Made by a program: the position numbers and the translations under genes. From JBFHRE01 sp041746105 (GTDB lineage: Bacteria; Actinomycetota; Acidimicrobiia; Spongiisociales; ZC4RG35), in assembly GCA_041746105.1 (NCBI GenBank), contig JBGTHP010000002.1:3213-67212 (forward strand): a DNA stretch of 64,000 nt. Direction: 5' to 3'. The notes under the pieces were generated by a model. That model was not told where the DNA came from. It did no database searches and saw nothing but the letters and a program-made list of their open reading frames with translations. Of this stretch, positions 16,338 to 25,197 are shown one piece after another (position 1 is the stretch's first letter; every line of letters begins with the position of its first letter).

Positions 16338-16595
16338 GTGACGTCGAGGGATGACTGGCAGACGCAGTCGCTATGCCGTGGTAACCACGCTCATCTGTTT
16401 TTTCCGCCAAGCACCTTCGAGCGAAAAGACGACCGAGAACGGAGAGAGTCACGAGCCAAGGCGATCTGCCGTGTGTGTCCCGTGATCGACGACTGCCGTC
16501 AGCACTCGCTCGGCATCCGAGAACAATTTGGGATCTGGGGTGGCATGACAGAAGTTGAGCGCCGAGAGGTCCTGGCGACCGCTGCTGCCCGCTGA
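16338..16595 (+). CDS. WhiB-family iron-sulfur transcriptional regulator
   Basis: The 85-residue protein has the four cluster-binding cysteines Cys13, Cys44, Cys47 and Cys53 (C-Xn-CxxC-x5-C) and the GIWGG turn, followed by a basic C-terminus. It binds a 4Fe-4S cluster and acts with the main sigma factor; the family is found only in Actinobacteriota and their phages. GTG 16338 is chosen since GGAGGAGG lies at 16324-16331; an upstream ATG (16287) would add 17 residues. It converges with selB, whose stop is two bases away. Confidence 0.9.
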   Translation: MTSRDDWQTQSLCRGNHAHLFFPPSTFERKDDRERRESRAKAICRVCPVIDDCRQHSLGIREQFGIWGGMTEVERREVLATAAAR

Positions 16596-16596
16596 T

Positions 16597-18345
16597 TCAG
16601 ATCAATCTGCGCCGGTCGCCTGATCTAACGGTCAACCCTCTCGAGTCGGTCCATTCGAGGAAGGGCACTGCGTACTTTCTCGAGAGGCCGGTCGAGTTTT
16701 TGAACTCGGCCACCGTGAATGGCGCCTCGAACTTGCGAATCTGATCGATCAGGGCCTCGACCTGCACCGGGAGGAACACGAACTCCTCCGACACTCTGCT
16801 CAGTCGGCCGAGGCGGATGAGAAGGTGCAGGAACTCCTTCTCGAGACCCAAGTCTGAGATCCGGGGGAGGTTTCCGGGCCCGGCAGTCTGGAGGGCCGCC
16901 TCCAGATCCGACCACAGTGATCGCTGGGCCTCGTCTAGCTCAACGGCATGATTCGCACTTCGAACCTCTGAGCCGTCGATCTCCAAACCGGCGAGGGCCA
17001 CGAGGTGGGTGAGAACGTTGTTGGTGACTGATAACCCTTTGGCGAGCCGGGCGGACGGCATCCCCGATCGCAAGGGGTTCTCTTTCAGATAACCGGCGAC
17101 GCGCTCGGCGGCTTCGGAGGACAGCCTTGTCAACTCGGCCCCATCGAAAGCGATGCCGTCGAGAACCGTTGCACCGGCGACAACTTCCCCGGTTTCTGCC
17201 TCTAAGCGTTGAAGGGGGTATCGACCGCGTTCTGAGAGCAATGTCAGTGCAGGTGACTGGGATTCTGCGACGGCGCGCGCCACCTGCAGTGCCGCCCGGC
17301 CCTGCCGGGGTGGGTGTGGGTCGAGGACCCTGCCTCCGCCGGTAACGAGACGGCGGCCCGATTCGCGGAGGATGAAACGGTCGCCGACGACCAGAGGAAG
17401 ATCGGAACCGACGTCGATGAGGGCGGTCTCTTGGTCGAGCATTCGAATTCTGACGGGCCAGGCACCACTTCCAACATGGAGATGAAACGCGCCTCGATCG
17501 GTCAGTGCGTCGACGTAACGGGCTGGGCGGACGCGGGCGGTGAAACGGTCAGTGGTAACGAATGAACCGGGCCTGCCCAGCATCGAGCCGCGTCTGACAT
17601 CGCCTCGGTCGATGCCTCCGAGGTTGAGCGCGACCCGGCGACGGGGTTCGACTCGATGGCTCTGATGTTCATGGCTCTGAATGGAGCGAACTCGCACCTC
17701 GGTTTCGCCGGGAAACAGGGTGAGGCGATCGTCGAGCGACACCGAGCCCCCGAGCAGGGTTCCGGTCACGACCGTTCCCGCTCCGGCAACGGTGAAAGCG
17801 CGATCGATCCACAACCGGGGTCGTTGCTCGGGGGGCGGCGGCAGTTCGGCGACCCGTGCCTCCAGAGCGGCCCTCAGCTCATCCAACCCGAAGCCGGTCA
17901 GCGCCGAGACCTTGACGACGGGCGCCCCCTCGAGCGACGTGTTCTCGAGATTTTCTTCAATCTCGAGGATCGCGATATCTATAAGCTCCGGGTCGACCCG
18001 ATCAACCTTCGTCAGTGCGACCACGGCCGCTTTCACCCCGAGCAGGTCAAGGACAGCCAGATGTTCTTCCGACTGTGGTTTCCAGCCCTCGTCGGCGGCC
18101 ACCACCAGCAAGGCGACATCGATCGCTTCGATTCCGGCGAGCATGTTTTTCATAAACCGCTCGTGGCCTGGAACGTCTACAAACGACACCTCGGTGGTTC
18201 CGAGCGTCGTCCAGGCAAACCCGAGATCAATGGTCACCCCCCGCTCCTTTTCTTCCTTCCAGCGATCGGGGTCGCGCCCTGTGAGGGCTTGGACCAGTGT
18301 CGACTTGCCGTGGTCGACGTGACCGGCGGTGCCGATCAAGGCCAT
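16597..18345 (-). CDS. selB: Selenocysteine-specific translation elongation factor
   Basis: The 582-residue protein delivers selenocysteinyl-tRNA to the ribosome at UGA codons marked by a downstream SECIS hairpin. The GTPase motifs are complete: GHVDHGKST (G1), DVPGHERF (G3) and ALTKVD (G4). EF-Tu-like domains 2 and 3 follow, then a long C-terminal region of winged helices (about 400-582) which read the SECIS RNA. It overlaps selA by ten bases, so the two are co-transcribed and probably coupled. Confidence 0.97.
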   Translation of the reverse strand: MALIGTAGHVDHGKSTLVQALTGRDPDRWKEEKERGVTIDLGFAWTTLGTTEVSFVDVPGHERFMKNMLAGIEAIDVALLVVAADEGWKPQSEEHLAVLDLLGVKAAVVALTKVDRVDPELIDIAILEIEENLENTSLEGAPVVKVSALTGFGLDELRAALEARVAELPPPPEQRPRLWIDRAFTVAGAGTVVTGTLLGGSVSLDDRLTLFPGETEVRVRSIQSHEHQSHRVEPRRRVALNLGGIDRGDVRRGSMLGRPGSFVTTDRFTARVRPARYVDALTDRGAFHLHVGSGAWPVRIRMLDQETALIDVGSDLPLVVGDRFILRESGRRLVTGGGRVLDPHPPRQGRAALQVARAVAESQSPALTLLSERGRYPLQRLEAETGEVVAGATVLDGIAFDGAELTRLSSEAAERVAGYLKENPLRSGMPSARLAKGLSVTNNVLTHLVALAGLEIDGSEVRSANHAVELDEAQRSLWSDLEAALQTAGPGNLPRISDLGLEKEFLHLLIRLGRLSRVSEEFVFLPVQVEALIDQIRKFEAPFTVAEFKNSTGLSRKYAVPFLEWTDSRGLTVRSGDRRRLI

Positions 18346-19667
18346 ACAGCTTCCAACGCTGAGCGGAGGTCACGATCTCTTCCAGGTTCGACGGCGCGGA
18401 GGTCGAGGACCAGTTTTCCGTGACTGCGCCGGGCGACGACAGGTGTTTCTGCCCTGAGTAACTGGAGATAACGCCGGTCGGCATGATCAGAGATGGCAAT
18501 CAGCGGGGAGGCGACCTCGGCTCCTGGAACGCTGCCCGCACCGACCGTGGAAGTCCCGGCGATCACCTCGACCTCGAGGCCGGCAGCCAAGTTCAGACAT
18601 CTCTGGTTCAGTTCCTCGAACGAAAGAGCCGCCATCCGCCAGAAGGGAAGTTCGGCAGCGGTCCCATCGGCGTAACGCTCCAAGGTCGCGGCCAGCGCAG
18701 CCAGAGTTGGTCCGTCCACGCGCATGGCGCGGGCCACCGGGTGGCCCTTCAATCGGTTGATGAGGTCCGATGACCCGACGAGGATCCCGGCTTGAGGACC
18801 TCCGAGGAGTTTGTCTCCGGAGAACATCGTGAGCGCCGCACCACTTTCGACTGCCTGGTGGATGCCAGGCTCTCCCACCAACCAATCGGGCGGAGGACCT
18901 GCCAGCCAAGGCACCCTTTCGTCGAGCAAGCCGCTGCCGGCATCGAAGAGCACGGGGATCGATTCTTCCTGCCCCAGCTGTACCAACTCGGCCAGCGTCG
19001 CTTCATCGGTGAACCCTGTCACCCGGTAGTTCGACGGGTGAACCTTCAACAAGAGCGGAGTTTCCTGCCGTACCGCGTCGGCGTAATCCCCGATTCGGGT
19101 TCGATTGGTAGTCCCGATCTCCACCAGCCTGGTGCCGGCGGCGGCCATCAGGTCAGGCAACCGGTACGAACCCCCGATCTCGATCAATTCTCCGCGTGCG
19201 ACCGGGACGGGAAGGTTCTGGGCCAGACAAGTCAGTGATAGGTAGAGGGCACCGGCGTTGTTGTTGACGACCATCGCCGACTCTGCGCCCGTGAGGCTTG
19301 TCAGCAGGGAGATGACGTATTCACCTCGGCCACCGCGTGATCCATCTGAAAGGCGTAGCTCGACGTTTCCGTACCCCGTTGCGGCTGCGGCGGCTGCGGC
19401 GGCTGCGGCCGGGTCCAAAGGCGCTCTCCCCAGATTTGTGTGGAGGAGCACCCCCGTAGCGTTCAGCACCTGCTGCGGGCGGACGGCCTCCAGGCGATTG
19501 GCCGCCTCAATCGCCAAGACATGTGGGTCGGCTTCCTTACCACCGAGAATCTGTTCTCGTGCCTGTTGGAGGGCGGCGCGAGCAATCTCGGTCGTGATTC
19601 GGCGCGGTAATAGGGGACCGAGGGATTCGACCAGCTTGTCGACTGCCGGGAGGTCCCGTAATTCCAT
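18336..19667 (-). CDS. selA: L-seryl-tRNA(Sec) selenium transferase
   Basis: The 443-residue PLP enzyme converts seryl-tRNA(Sec) to selenocysteinyl-tRNA(Sec) with selenophosphate. The PLP lysine is K286 in FSGDKLLGGPQ, and the N-terminal LNATGVLLHTNLGRAPL (68-84) and NNNAGA motifs are typical. An Ala run (86-96) is encoded by a GCGGCT-type microsatellite, which is within coding phase. selB follows. No selD or selC gene is seen in the window. Confidence 0.97.
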   Translation of the reverse strand: MELRDLPAVDKLVESLGPLLPRRITTEIARAALQQAREQILGGKEADPHVLAIEAANRLEAVRPQQVLNATGVLLHTNLGRAPLDPAAAAAAAAAATGYGNVELRLSDGSRGGRGEYVISLLTSLTGAESAMVVNNNAGALYLSLTCLAQNLPVPVARGELIEIGGSYRLPDLMAAAGTRLVEIGTTNRTRIGDYADAVRQETPLLLKVHPSNYRVTGFTDEATLAELVQLGQEESIPVLFDAGSGLLDERVPWLAGPPPDWLVGEPGIHQAVESGAALTMFSGDKLLGGPQAGILVGSSDLINRLKGHPVARAMRVDGPTLAALAATLERYADGTAAELPFWRMAALSFEELNQRCLNLAAGLEVEVIAGTSTVGAGSVPGAEVASPLIAISDHADRRYLQLLRAETPVVARRSHGKLVLDLRAVEPGRDRDLRSALEAVWP

Positions 19668-19812
19668 GTTGCGAGCCTAGATGCGGTCTCGGCGCACCTG
19701 GCCGGGTTTCTCAGACAGGGTGGTGGTGTTTGTGTCAGGCGCCGGCGAGGCGCGCTCCCACGGCCCGACACCAGCATCCGGCCACCGATCTTGACCGCGG
19801 TATCGTCCCCGG

Positions 19813-20472
19813 ATGAAACCGATTCCGGCCTCGACCATCTTGCTGGTCCGTCAAGCCGGGAGCGCGATCGAGGTTGTCATGGGCCTCCGCCCAAACCGAG
19901 GGGCGTTCGGGGGTATGTGGGTTTTTCCTGGTGGGGCAGTCGACGACGATGACCGTGCCCGTGCCAATGACGACGACGAGGCTTGGCGTCTTGCCGCTCT
20001 ACGGGAAATGGCAGAAGAGACCGGGATTGTCCTTGCGACTTCGCCGGTCGGACACTGGGACGGGGACGGCCTCTACGAGGCCCTCGACGTTTCGGGTGGC
20101 CGACTCTGTCATGAGGCCCTGATCTACCTTTCGAACTGGGTCACTCCGCGTCCGGTACGGAAACGTTTTGACACCCGGTTCTATCTGGCTGCCGGTTCTG
20201 CCGAGCATGCTCCGCAGGTGATGTCAGAAGAGTTCGAGCGGGTCGGGTGGTTCGAGGTGGGGCAGGCGCTGAGGTCGAAAACGTCCGGAGCGATGCCCAT
20301 GATCTTCCCAACTGTCGCCCATCTCAAATATCTGGCGAGTTTCTCGACGGTGGAGGCCTTGGAGGCAGAGACGCGGCTATTGGACCGGATCCCACAAATT
20401 GAGCCTCGGTTGTTTGAACGGGGAGACGACTTCGACATCGAGGTCAGCAACGATCCACGGTTCATGCCGTGA
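19813..20472 (+). CDS. NUDIX hydrolase
   Basis: The 219-residue protein has the Nudix box G-x5-E-x7-REUxEExGI in a variant form: GGAVDDDD..., then ALREMAEETGIVL (about 62-74), preceded by MWVFPGG. The C-terminal half (about 100-219) resembles the larger acyl-CoA/NUDT19-like members, with an SEEFERVGWFEV segment. It probably hydrolyses a nucleotide or CoA diphosphate. Its stop overlaps the GTG of the next gene, so it is co-expressed with the MBL hydrolase. Confidence 0.85.
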   Translation: MKPIPASTILLVRQAGSAIEVVMGLRPNRGAFGGMWVFPGGAVDDDDRARANDDDEAWRLAALREMAEETGIVLATSPVGHWDGDGLYEALDVSGGRLCHEALIYLSNWVTPRPVRKRFDTRFYLAAGSAEHAPQVMSEEFERVGWFEVGQALRSKTSGAMPMIFPTVAHLKYLASFSTVEALEAETRLLDRIPQIEPRLFERGDDFDIEVSNDPRFMP

Positions 20473-21257
20473 GGATTCGAAGGGTCCTCGCTCCGAATCC
20501 GAGTGTTTTCACTGGTGACGGGACGAACACCTATGTCGTTGGCGACGATTCGGTTGCAGTGATCGACCCGGGTCCGATCGAACGGTCACACGAAAAGGCG
20601 ATCATGGACGCCGTCGGCGATCGAGTGGTGCGGGCAGTGATCGTCACTCACACCCACCCCGACCATGCACCTCTGGCGAATCCGCTGGCCCGCGCCTTTT
20701 CTGTTCCGGCCGTTGGATATCGGCCCGGACCTGAGTTTGACCCGGATCTGGTTGTGGGTGATGGCGACGTCATAGACCTTGTCGACTGGCAGATGTCGGC
20801 ACTCCACACGCCCGGACATTCCGACGACCACCTGTGTCTGCTGCTCGACAAAGTGCTGTTCACCGGCGATCACATCATGGGCGGCTCGTCTGTCATGGTC
20901 GACGATCTCGCTCCCTACCTCAAGTCTCTCGAACGAATCGCCGGCCTCGATCTCGAAAGGCTCTACCCAGGTCATGGGCCCGAAGTTGCCGAGCCGTATC
21001 GAGTCATCTCCTGGTATGTCGAACACCGCAGACAGCGCGAAGAGGAGATCGTCGAGGCTCTTTCAGGGGGAGCCGGGACCGTCGGAGATGTCGTCGACAG
21101 GGTGTACGCCAGTGTTGATGTGGCTCTGCACCCGCTCGCTGCTCGATCGGTGAGTGCCCATGTGAAGAAGCTCTCAGACGAGGGGAGAGTCATTCTCACC
21201 GGCGACGCCGACAACTATCGCGTCCGCCTCACCGATCAGGGGACCCCACAAATGTGA
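20469..21257 (+). CDS. MBL-fold hydrolase, LACTB2-like
   Basis: The 262-residue protein shows the metallo-beta-lactamase motifs THTHPDHAP (57-65), HTPGHSDDH, FTGDHIMGG and YPGHGP, which hold two zinc ions. After about residue 190 it has a winged-helix-like tail (VGDVVDRVY..., VSAHVKKLSDEGRV) as in LACTB2-type endoribonucleases, which cut RNA 3' ends. The start GTG 20469 overlaps the upstream stop. A strong hairpin terminator begins within its stop codon. Confidence 0.88.
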   Translation: MRIRRVLAPNPSVFTGDGTNTYVVGDDSVAVIDPGPIERSHEKAIMDAVGDRVVRAVIVTHTHPDHAPLANPLARAFSVPAVGYRPGPEFDPDLVVGDGDVIDLVDWQMSALHTPGHSDDHLCLLLDKVLFTGDHIMGGSSVMVDDLAPYLKSLERIAGLDLERLYPGHGPEVAEPYRVISWYVEHRRQREEEIVEALSGGAGTVGDVVDRVYASVDVALHPLAARSVSAHVKKLSDEGRVILTGDADNYRVRLTDQGTPQM

Positions 21258-21291
21258 CGAGGGTCTGCGCATTGCGCAGACCCTCGTCTTT
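21256..21291 (+). terminator. Rho-independent terminator after the MBL-fold gene
   Basis: A perfect 15-bp stem GACGAGGGTCTGCGC (21256-21270) pairs with GCGCAGACCCTCGTC (21274-21288) around a three-base loop ATT, followed by TTT. It starts inside the stop codon TGA. It is one of the strongest hairpins in the window. Confidence 0.85.
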
Positions 21292-21745
21292 CGGGCGCCG
21301 TGAAGGGGGAACCCGGCGCCCGAAACCCAAAGGACCCCGGTGGCATTGGACATGCGCCAGCCACACCCCGGCGCATCTGGTGTCCATGCCTCCCCGTCCG
21401 GCGGCCTGTCAAGCCACCCCACTCCCGTGCTTGCCTGCATGGTGCCCCCCCGGCAACCATCATCTCGGATGGTCTGCTCTTTCGCTCTCTGCCCCTGAGA
21501 GCGCCTCCCGGCAGTCCATCCCTTATCACCCCACTTGCAGCATCCCTGGTGGCTCGCCCGCCAGTTGGCTGTTTTACCTGGGCACGTTCCCCCACATGAT
21601 CGGCCTGTAACCACCTCTGAATCCAGTTGGGTTCTTGCTTTCTCCCAAAGGACTAGTCATCTCTTCGTTTTGCAGCACTCGTTGCATTCCCGACGCGCCC
21701 GCAGGCTCCCTGCTTGAATCGCCGCATCCAATAAGAAAGGTCGTG
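21289..21745. ncRNA. Candidate structured non-coding RNA region
   Basis: This 457-bp gap has no credible gene but several strong hairpins. The first is TTTCGGGCGCCG/CGGCGCCCGAAA (21289-21325, 12 bp with a 13-base loop). Next is a long stem around 21340-21390 in which GGCAT, GGACA and TGCGCC pair with GGCGCA, TGTCC and ATGCC. ATGGT...ACCAT near 21439-21460 has a C-rich loop, and GCTCTC...GAGAGC near 21483-21502 also pairs. Strand is unknown: the segment could be a leader of the RDD gene, or a minus-strand RNA ending at the 21256-21288 hairpin. It matched no RNA family I can recall. Confidence 0.4.
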
Positions 21746-22240
21746 ATGACGGATTCGGGGACCCCGGTTCAAGCCGGGATGTCGCAATGGGGGCCTTTGG
21801 CCGACTTTGGCAAGAGGGTCGTGGCGTACTTGCTGGATATCGTGGTGGTGGTTGCCGGCTACATCGTTGTCTTCATCGTCAGCGCAATTGTCGGCGCGGT
21901 GAGCGACACGCTGGCGTTCTTGGTGGCAGGCCTGTTGTACCTGGTCATGATCGCCTACGTCTTCTACATCGCATACATGACTGGCCAGAGAGGTGGGTCG
22001 CCTGGCAAGAGGCTCACAGGGCTCAAGGTCGTGAAGCTGGCGGACGGTCAGGTCCTCGGCGGCGGGATGGGTATCGCTCGTCAACTGGCCCACATCGTCG
22101 ATGGAATCATCTGTTACATCGGTTACTTGTTTCCGCTCTGGGATCCGATGCGTCAAACACTCGCCGACAAGATCGTCGGTTCGGTCGTTCTCTCAGATCA
22201 GGAGAAGGAGCCGTTCTCGATCAACATCTTCAAGTTGTAA
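21746..22240 (+). CDS. RDD-family membrane protein
   Basis: The 164-residue protein has an N-terminal hydrophilic part with FGKRVVAYLLDIVVV (the RDD-type Arg and Asp), three or four membrane segments, and a GGSPGKRLTGLKVVKL region typical of the family. The C-terminal segment DPMRQTLADKIVGSVVL is the conserved ending. RDD proteins are membrane proteins of unclear role, some linked to transport or ion balance. ATG 21746 has AAAGG nearby. The gene converges and overlaps by 11 bases with mrp at its 3' end. Confidence 0.85.
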   Translation: MTDSGTPVQAGMSQWGPLADFGKRVVAYLLDIVVVVAGYIVVFIVSAIVGAVSDTLAFLVAGLLYLVMIAYVFYIAYMTGQRGGSPGKRLTGLKVVKLADGQVLGGGMGIARQLAHIVDGIICYIGYLFPLWDPMRQTLADKIVGSVVLSDQEKEPFSINIFKL

Positions 22241-23384
22241 CAACCGCCGGCTGAGCCTCCAGCCCTTCGATCAACTTTGCGATCCTTCCCGTGCAGGTCT
22301 CGTCCTGGCTGGGAGGCAACAACCGAACGAGATCTTCTGCCGCCGCCCGGAATGCTCGGGCGGCGGCGTTATCTGGGTCGGCTGATGTCACCGGGCTGCC
22401 CTCGTCCCCGCCCTTCACCACGGCAGGGTCCAACGGGATCTGGCCTATCAACGGAACCGACAGTTCCGTGGCCAGCTCCTCACCGCCGCCACGGCCAAAG
22501 AGGTCATATTTGACGCCGTGCTCACACTCGAATCCGGACATGTTCTCGATCACCCCGACGATCGGCATGTAGGACCGCCGGGCCATATCCGCCACTCTCA
22601 CGGCAACCTTTTGCGCCGCCTTCTGGGGCGTTGTGACCACGACCATCTCGGCCTGCGGTAGAAGGCGGGTGAGGGCCATCTGAATGTCTCCGGTGCCTGG
22701 GGGCATGTCGATGATCAAATAGTCGAGGTCGCCCCAAGCCACCTGTTTGAGGAACTGTTCGAGAGCCTTGGACAACATCAGACCGCGCCACATCAAAGCG
22801 GTTTCTTCCGAGTCGATGATGAGCCCCGTCGAAACCAATTTGATACCTGCCACCTCGGCAGGCGAGATCAATCGGGTTTTTTCGTCGGCCTCCAACCGTT
22901 CCTCGCTCCCGAGCATTCGGGGGATCGAGAACCCCCAGATGTCTGCATCCAGCAGTCCCGTGCGATACCCCATGGCGTGGAGAGCGACGGCGAGGTTCAC
23001 GCTCACCGAGGACTTGCCGACCCCGCCCTTTCCCGAACTGACGGCAACGACGCGGGTGGTTGGATGGACCTGGGTGGTCTCGGCGTTCTCTCTGGCGCGT
23101 TTGCGGGCGACCGACATGAGATCTGCGCGCTGTGCCTTGGTCATGGCGGTGGTTCTGACGATTGCTTCGTCGACACCTGGGAGCGCCTTGACCTTGCGGA
23201 TCGTGTCGCCCTCGATCTGTGACCGCATCGGACATTCGGCGATCGTCAGGGCGATATCCACTGTCACCAGACCCGCCTCGATGTTCACGCCCGCGACCAT
23301 TCCCAATTCGACGATGTTCCCGCCCAACTCAGGATCGATGACCCGGCTGAGAGCCTCGTAGACGTCTGATTCTGTTGCCGGCAT
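22230..23384 (-). CDS. mrp: Mrp/NBP35-type ATP-binding iron-sulfur cluster carrier
   Basis: The 384-residue protein has an N-terminal MIP18-like domain (1-95; LSRVIDPELGGNIVELGMV) and a C-terminal P-loop domain with the deviant Walker A SSGKGGVGKSS, DADIWGFSIPRML and DMPPGTGD motifs. It carries or inserts iron-sulfur clusters. The CxxC pair usual at the C-terminus of eukaryotic-type carriers is not seen here. It overlaps tail-to-tail with the RDD gene. An ErpA-type Fe-S insertion gene lies 0.8 kb upstream, a context that fits Fe-S assembly. Confidence 0.92.
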   Translation of the reverse strand: MPATESDVYEALSRVIDPELGGNIVELGMVAGVNIEAGLVTVDIALTIAECPMRSQIEGDTIRKVKALPGVDEAIVRTTAMTKAQRADLMSVARKRARENAETTQVHPTTRVVAVSSGKGGVGKSSVSVNLAVALHAMGYRTGLLDADIWGFSIPRMLGSEERLEADEKTRLISPAEVAGIKLVSTGLIIDSEETALMWRGLMLSKALEQFLKQVAWGDLDYLIIDMPPGTGDIQMALTRLLPQAEMVVVTTPQKAAQKVAVRVADMARRSYMPIVGVIENMSGFECEHGVKYDLFGRGGGEELATELSVPLIGQIPLDPAVVKGGDEGSPVTSADPDNAAARAFRAAAEDLVRLLPPSQDETCTGRIAKLIEGLEAQPAVVTT

Positions 23385-23563
23385 ACGGGCTCAGGCTAAT
23401 TATCACTATGGCGATAGTGGGAATTGTGCAGCGATTGTTGCGATGGCTCTGTTGGACCGGGACGGTCCGATGTAGATGTTGGCGTGATTTTTCCATCAGG
23501 TTTGATTCCTACTCGTCGGAGTCCGTTGCGGCGACGACGCCGGAGCTCGGATGAGGGGTAGCG

Positions 23564-24109
23564 TTGCTTCAATTGGAGATTGGATTCCTGCCACCCGCTG
23601 CCGCGGCCGACCGACGATTCGTGGACAGACTCGTGCGGCTCATCAACGATGCTTACCGAACTGCCGAAGATGGGATGTGGTTGGGCGGCATCAACCGAAC
23701 CTCTGAGGAAGAAACTGCGACCGCGATCACCCATGGAGAGGTGGTTGTGGCGAAGATCGACGATCAGATGGTTGGCTCGGTGTTTGTTGGGCGCCTCGAC
23801 GAGCGCACAGGTTGGTTCGGAGCGCTGGCAGTTCACTTACGACACCTCGGCAGCGGCGTTGGCAGCAACCTTGTCGCATTCGCAGAAGGGCATGCCCTCT
23901 CCACGGGAGCCGATGTCATGCAGATTGAAATCCTCGAGCCGGGCGCCGGTCACAGCCATACCGACAGGTTGGCCGACTGGTACCAGAGGTCGGGGTATGT
24001 TTTTGTGAGAAGGCTCGACCTGGCCGATTTCGATCCCACCGCGGTTCCTTTTCTGACCGGACCCTGCGGCGTCGCGATCTTGCGCAAGACGCTGAGTCCT
24101 CTTTCGTGA
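23564..24109 (+). CDS. GNAT-family N-acetyltransferase
   Basis: The 181-residue protein is a single GNAT domain: a β4-strand VAKIDDQMVGSVFVGRL, then WFGALAVHLRHLGSGVGSNLVAFAE with the acetyl-CoA pyrophosphate loop in variant form, and a C-terminal LADWYQRSGYVFVRRLDL. The acceptor is unknown. The start is taken as TTG 23564 with a GAGGGG upstream; other starts are possible. Confidence 0.8.
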   Translation: MLQLEIGFLPPAAAADRRFVDRLVRLINDAYRTAEDGMWLGGINRTSEEETATAITHGEVVVAKIDDQMVGSVFVGRLDERTGWFGALAVHLRHLGSGVGSNLVAFAEGHALSTGADVMQIEILEPGAGHSHTDRLADWYQRSGYVFVRRLDLADFDPTAVPFLTGPCGVAILRKTLSPLS

Positions 24110-24223
24110 TGGTGTGGACGTCCGTGGCACAATCCAGTTCTGTGTGCCCTGCCGATTCGGGAATTGTTAGGGGCCTCGCAGCCGTTACACTGAATGCACA
24201 GCGACTCCAAAAGAGGTCTGGAA

Positions 24224-24586
24224 ATGACGCAACTGCTTTCGATCAAGTCGAATCAACCACCAAAGGCGATAAGCCTGACCGACACGGCTGCGGGTAAGAT
24301 CCGTGAGTTGGTCTCGGCCGAGGGCGACCCCAACCTCGCCTTGCGGATGGCGGTGCGTGCCGGCGGATGTAGTGGATTTTCGTACGAGATGTTCTTTGAT
24401 TCCCAGATCGAGTCCGATGACATCGTCGAGACCTTCGGGGACGTCAGGGTTGTCGTCGACCCGCAGTCGGTGGACCGGCTCCGTGGATCCACGCTCGATT
24501 ACAAAGACGGCTTGATGGGGGCGGGTTTTGCCATCGAAAACCCCAACGTCACCAAGTCATGCGGGTGCGGTAACAGCTTCAGCTAG
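24224..24586 (+). CDS. erpA: HesB/IscA-family iron-sulfur cluster insertion protein
   Basis: The 120-residue protein has the A-type carrier signature: RAGGCSGFSYEM for the first cysteine, and SCGCGNSF at the C-terminus for the other two, the set that holds the cluster. It delivers clusters to apoproteins. ATG 24224 is chosen because AGAGGT precedes it and the region before is not conserved. Which of IscA, ErpA or SufA it represents cannot be said from sequence alone; the symbol is the most common one in actinobacteria. Confidence 0.85.
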   Translation: MTQLLSIKSNQPPKAISLTDTAAGKIRELVSAEGDPNLALRMAVRAGGCSGFSYEMFFDSQIESDDIVETFGDVRVVVDPQSVDRLRGSTLDYKDGLMGAGFAIENPNVTKSCGCGNSFS

Positions 24587-24815
24587 TCGCGAGTTTCCGC
24601 GCTAGGAGAACTCAAGACGTCCCGGTCGGTGGGCGGCCTCTCGAATCCACTTTCTACGTGGTTCTTTCTCGCGCCAGGCCATATCCGGTGACTCGGCTGG
24701 TTCCCGTTCGATAGTCGGATCGCCAAGGCGCCGCCTTCCTCCGGGGCGCCGGCACCAAGGACCCACGCGACTCGCGACTGGCTACCCTCGGACCTATCGC
24801 AATTCAGGAGTTCTC

Positions 24816-25196
24816 GTGCCTAAAACCGTTCCCGTTCTGACATCCGCACCCAAGCCCCTGGCGCCCTATTCGATAGCCACCGAGGCGAACGGGTTTGTCT
24901 TCATTTCGGGACAGGTGGCAATTGACACCACCGGCGGACCAACTCCGACGGACGTCGCCGATCAGGCTCGCCTGGTGATGACCAACATCGGCGGGATTCT
25001 CTCCAACCTCGGTTTGTCGTACTCCGACATCGTCAAGACCACGATCTTCCTCGCCAGCATCGGTGACTTCGGGCGCGTCAACGAGGTGTACGGCTCGTTC
25101 TTCGAGTCCGACCCTCCTGCCCGTTCGACCATCCAGGCAGGCGCATTGCCGGCACCGCAGTACCTCGTCGAGATCGAAGCGATCGTGGCTCGCTGA
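24816..25196 (+). CDS. RidA/YjgF-family deaminase
   Basis: The 126-residue protein has KPLAPYSIATEANGFVFISGQ near the N-terminus and the conserved QARLVMTNIGGIL and PARSTIQAGALPAPQYLVEIEAIA near the end, including the Arg that anchors the substrate carboxylate. RidA trimers hydrolyse reactive enamine/imine intermediates of PLP enzymes. The start is GTG 24816. The next gene, an ALDH7-type dehydrogenase, begins one base after its stop, which suggests joint action in amino-acid breakdown. Confidence 0.92.
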   Translation: MPKTVPVLTSAPKPLAPYSIATEANGFVFISGQVAIDTTGGPTPTDVADQARLVMTNIGGILSNLGLSYSDIVKTTIFLASIGDFGRVNEVYGSFFESDPPARSTIQAGALPAPQYLVEIEAIVAR

Positions 25197-25197
25197 G

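Noticed and set aside
19381..19410. GCGGCT microsatellite
   Set aside because: It lies in frame in selA and encodes an alanine run that is tolerated between two conserved motifs, so it is not a separate element.
19668..19812. A tRNA-Sec gene beside selA
   Set aside because: No eight-base acceptor stem or UCA anticodon arm could be drawn in the gap on either strand.
21289..21745. RNase P RNA, tmRNA, SRP RNA or a cobalamin, glycine, TPP or c-di-AMP riboswitch
   Set aside because: None of their conserved sequence blocks could be found on either strand. The region is kept only as an unidentified structured candidate.
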